A DNA stretch of 64,000 bases from Prauserella cavernicola (lineage in GTDB: Bacteria; Actinomycetota; Actinomycetes; Mycobacteriales; Pseudonocardiaceae). A program made the translations under genes and the position numbers. The DNA lies in the NCBI RefSeq assembly GCF_016595675.1, contig NZ_JAENJH010000002.1, positions 1,267,184-1,331,183 of the forward strand, read 5' to 3'. Below are positions 62,218 through 64,000 of the stretch, one piece after another. Each line of letters starts with the position of its first letter. Positions within the stretch are counted from its first letter, which is position 1. The notes beneath the pieces are model-generated. The model saw nothing but the letters and a program-made list of their open reading frames with translations, ran no database searches and was not told where the DNA came from.

Positions 62218-62637
62218 TCAGGTGTTCTTGTCGATGACTCTGCTGCGGCCGCGGAACTCGGCGATCACGACGGGGCCGTCGGGTCCCTCGCGGCGCACCG
62301 TGACGTCGTAGATCCCGTTGCGGCCGAACCGGGTGCGCTCCTGTGCGGTCGCGACCAGCTCGTCGCCGAGCCGGGCCGAGGCGACGAACGAGATCTCCGC
62401 GCCCGCGGCGACGGTCACCGGGCCGTGGCTGTTGCACGCGCACGCGAACGCGGTGTCGGCGAGCAGGAAGACGTAGCCGCCGTGGGCGATGTCGTGGCCG
62501 TTGACCATGGTCGCCGTGATCCGCATGGTGGCGGTGGCGCTGCCGTCGGCGGCCTCCCGCAGCTCAATGCCGAGTGCGCGCGAGGCCTCGTCGACGGCGA
62601 ACATGTCGTGAGCAGCGTTGTCCCGCACCAGCCACAT
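62218..62637 (-). CDS. paaI: PaaI-type hotdog thioesterase
   Basis: A 139-residue thioesterase starting at ATG 62637. The hotdog core has TMVNGHDIAHGGYVFLLADT, where HGG and the Asp define the PaaI active site, and SARLGDELVATAQERTRFG. PaaI removes CoA from dead-end hydroxyphenylacetyl- or ring-opened intermediates during phenylacetate breakdown. It is divergent from paaE with a PaaR-type operator 9 bases before its start. Confidence 0.9.
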   Translation of the reverse strand: MWLVRDNAAHDMFAVDEASRALGIELREAADGSATATMRITATMVNGHDIAHGGYVFLLADTAFACACNSHGPVTVAAGAEISFVASARLGDELVATAQERTRFGRNGIYDVTVRREGPDGPVVIAEFRGRSRVIDKNT

Positions 62638-62645
62638 CCTCGCTT

Positions 62646-62667
62646 ACTGACCGAATGGACGGTTAAT
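62646..62667. promoter_or_regulatory. PaaR-type (TetR) operator
   Basis: ACTGACCGAATGGACGGTTAAT agrees with the 22-bp motif recalled for Corynebacterium glutamicum PaaR (ACTNACCGNNCGNNCGGTNAGT) at 14 of the 16 fixed positions. It lies between paaI and paaE, adjacent to the paaI start. Phenylacetyl-CoA would release the repressor. The paaR gene is not in the window. Confidence 0.7.
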
Positions 62668-62795
62668 ACTGGGTTCGAGGCGCGGGTGGTGTCAAGGCGG
62701 CGCCACCCCGGCCACCAGGTCGTCCGCGCTGGCGCCCTGCCGCGGCCGGGCTTAGTGTCACGAGAACTCCCGCGGGCGAAACAGGGGTGAGGGCG

Positions 62796-63872
62796 ATGGG
62801 TGCTCCGGTGCGGCCGCGAGCCGCGTTCCACCCCTTGCGCGTCTCCGACGTCACGCGGCTGTGCGACGACGCCGTCGCGGTGACCTTCGACGTCCCGCCC
62901 GAGCTCGCCGATGCCTACGACTTCCTGCCGGGACAGTCGCTCACCCTGCGGCGCACCGTCGACGGCCACGAACAGCGCAGGTCGTACTCGATCTGCGCGC
63001 CTAGGGGAGCCAGCCCGAGGGTGGGCGTGCGCGAGGTGCCCGCCGGTCTGTTCTCCACCTGGCTCGTGCGCGACGTGCGGCCAGGCCAGATGATCGACGT
63101 CGGCACCCCGACCGGCGGCTTCACGCCCGACCTCACCGAGCCAGCGCACCACGTCCTCGTCGCGGCGGGCTCCGGGATCACGCCTGTGCTCTCCATCGCG
63201 TCGTCGGTGCTGGCCGACCAGGCGAGCACCGTGACCCTGTTCTACGGCAACCGGCGCACCGACACGGTGATGTTCGCCGACGAGCTCGCCGACCTGAAGG
63301 ACCGCCACCGCGCGCGGTTCGAGCTCGTGCACGTGCTCTCGCGAGAACTCCGCGAGGTGGAGCTGTTCAGCGGCAGGCTCGACGCGGAGAAGCTCACCGA
63401 CCTGCTGCGCCTGGTTCCGGAGCCGGAACTGGTCGATCACTGGTGGCTGTGCGGCCCCTTCGGCATGGTCACCGACGCGCAGGACGTGCTCGAACGGCAC
63501 GGCGTCTGCCTCTCGCGCGTGCACCAGGAGCTGTTCTACGTCGAGGCCGAGCCGCCCGAACCGGTGCGGCACGTCGAACCCGCGCTCGTCGGGGAGACCA
63601 GCGAGGTCAGCGTGAAGCTCGACGGCCGACTCACCACGGCGCTGGTCCCGAAGACCACGGCGGTGCTCGACGGCGTCCAGCGCGCCAGGCCCGACCTGCC
63701 CTTCGCGTGCAAGGGCGGCGTGTGCGGCACGTGCCGCGCGAAGGTGCTCGTCGGCGAGGTCCGCATGCGCCGCAACTTCGCTCTCGAGGGCGACGAGGTG
63801 GCGCAGGGTTTCGTGCTCACGTGCCAGTCCCATCCGGTGACCGACCTGGTGACTCTGGACTACGACGCCTAG
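62796..63872 (+). CDS. paaE: Phenylacetyl-CoA epoxidase reductase subunit PaaE
   Basis: A 358-residue electron-transfer protein (ATG 62796; GTG 62787 is possible). The FAD domain has RRSYSICAPRG and the NAD(P) domain VAAGSGITPVLSIAS and WLCGPFGMV. The C-terminal plant-type [2Fe-2S] ferredoxin domain has PFACKGGVCGTCRAKVLVGE and the fourth Cys in TCQSHP. PaaE feeds electrons to the PaaABCD epoxidase. The other paa genes are not in the window. Its stop codon overlaps that of the IS481 transposase. Confidence 0.93.
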   Translation: MGAPVRPRAAFHPLRVSDVTRLCDDAVAVTFDVPPELADAYDFLPGQSLTLRRTVDGHEQRRSYSICAPRGASPRVGVREVPAGLFSTWLVRDVRPGQMIDVGTPTGGFTPDLTEPAHHVLVAAGSGITPVLSIASSVLADQASTVTLFYGNRRTDTVMFADELADLKDRHRARFELVHVLSRELREVELFSGRLDAEKLTDLLRLVPEPELVDHWWLCGPFGMVTDAQDVLERHGVCLSRVHQELFYVEAEPPEPVRHVEPALVGETSEVSVKLDGRLTTALVPKTTAVLDGVQRARPDLPFACKGGVCGTCRAKVLVGEVRMRRNFALEGDEVAQGFVLTCQSHPVTDLVTLDYDA

Positions 63873-64000
63873 CTGTGATGTCCAGGGAGGTTGGTCAGCC
63901 GGGTGGCTGGTGGGCGGCCTCCGATGGCGGAGTGGGCGCGATGGTGATTGTAGAAATGGAGCCAGGCGGGCAGTGCGGTGTTGCGTTGTTCGGTTGAGGT
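63869..64000 (-). mobile_element. IS481-family transposase, C-terminal part, cut by the window edge
   Basis: The minus strand codes for 43 residues ending in a stop at 63869. They include ALPAWLHFYNHHRAHSAIGG and RLTNLPGHHS, the standard end of IS481-family DDE transposases (FYNxxRPH...xGxxP). Its TAG and the paaE TAG share the bases CTAG. TGTGATGTCC just inside this end resembles the TGT start of an IS481 inverted repeat, so the element boundary is probably within a few bases of paaE. Confidence 0.85.

Overview
The window is chromosomal DNA from a high-GC actinomycete, most likely Pseudonocardiaceae (Amycolatopsis/Saccharomonospora/Prauserella type). This rests on the very GC-rich third codon positions, many GTG starts, ATGA/GTGA gene overlaps, the carD-ispD-ispF-cysS-rlmB and lpqE-radA blocks, and family-typical intergenic repeats. 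The family assignment is inference; no rRNA is present.

Layout. (1) 1-4.4 kb: one end of a pSAM2-like integrative element (small zinc-finger protein, two small element proteins, Pra, a KorSA-like GntR repressor and its palindromic operators), carrying a visibly lower-GC ATPase + HNH pair that looks like a Septu/retron-Ec78 type PtuA-PtuB defence operon. (2) 4.5-15 kb: housekeeping core (MBOAT acyltransferase, rlmB, cysS, HAD, ispF, ispD, carD; then lpqE, radA, a BNR-repeat protein and a ThiS/MoaD-like protein). (3) 15-21 kb: trehalose genes (otsA and an OtsB-GH15 fusion), a ThrE-type exporter and tRNA-Thr(TGT). (4) 21-31 kb: a YtrA-type GntR/ABC operon, a PRC-barrel/DUF2382 stress protein, an amidohydrolase, a secreted sialidase opposite a SIS-domain isomerase, three separate repeat arrays, an ECF sigma factor and an aldo/keto reductase. 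(5) 31.4-40.1 kb: a translationally coupled catabolic operon: ApnO-like oxidoisomerase, OiaC-like TIM-barrel protein, LerI-like triose-phosphate-isomerase homologue, DerI-like RpiB homologue, two DhaK-DhaL kinases, an ACS-type MFS carrier and a SorC regulator. Read together these give a full route from D-apionate, or a related branched or C4 sugar acid, through L-erythrulose phosphate to D-erythrose 4-phosphate. (6) 40-53 kb: a SpoIIE-type phosphatase with its STAS partner, dienelactone hydrolase, a small secreted protein, a long perfect palindrome, LigD polymerase and phosphoesterase-ligase genes, a large secreted subtilase, a membrane metal-dependent hydrolase, a DHA2 efflux pump and ACC deaminase. 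(7) 53.2-62.1 kb: an iron-box-controlled NIS siderophore operon resembling staphyloferrin B (SbnA and SbnB homologues for diaminopropionate, three IucA/IucC synthetases, an SbnH-like decarboxylase). (8) 62.2-64 kb: phenylacetate genes paaI and paaE diverging from a PaaR-type operator, then the end of an IS481-family transposase cut by the window edge.

The most notable systems are the apionate/erythrulose-phosphate operon, the staphyloferrin-B-like operon in an actinomycete, and the defence pair on the integrative element. All functions are read from protein motifs and gene order; no database search was possible.
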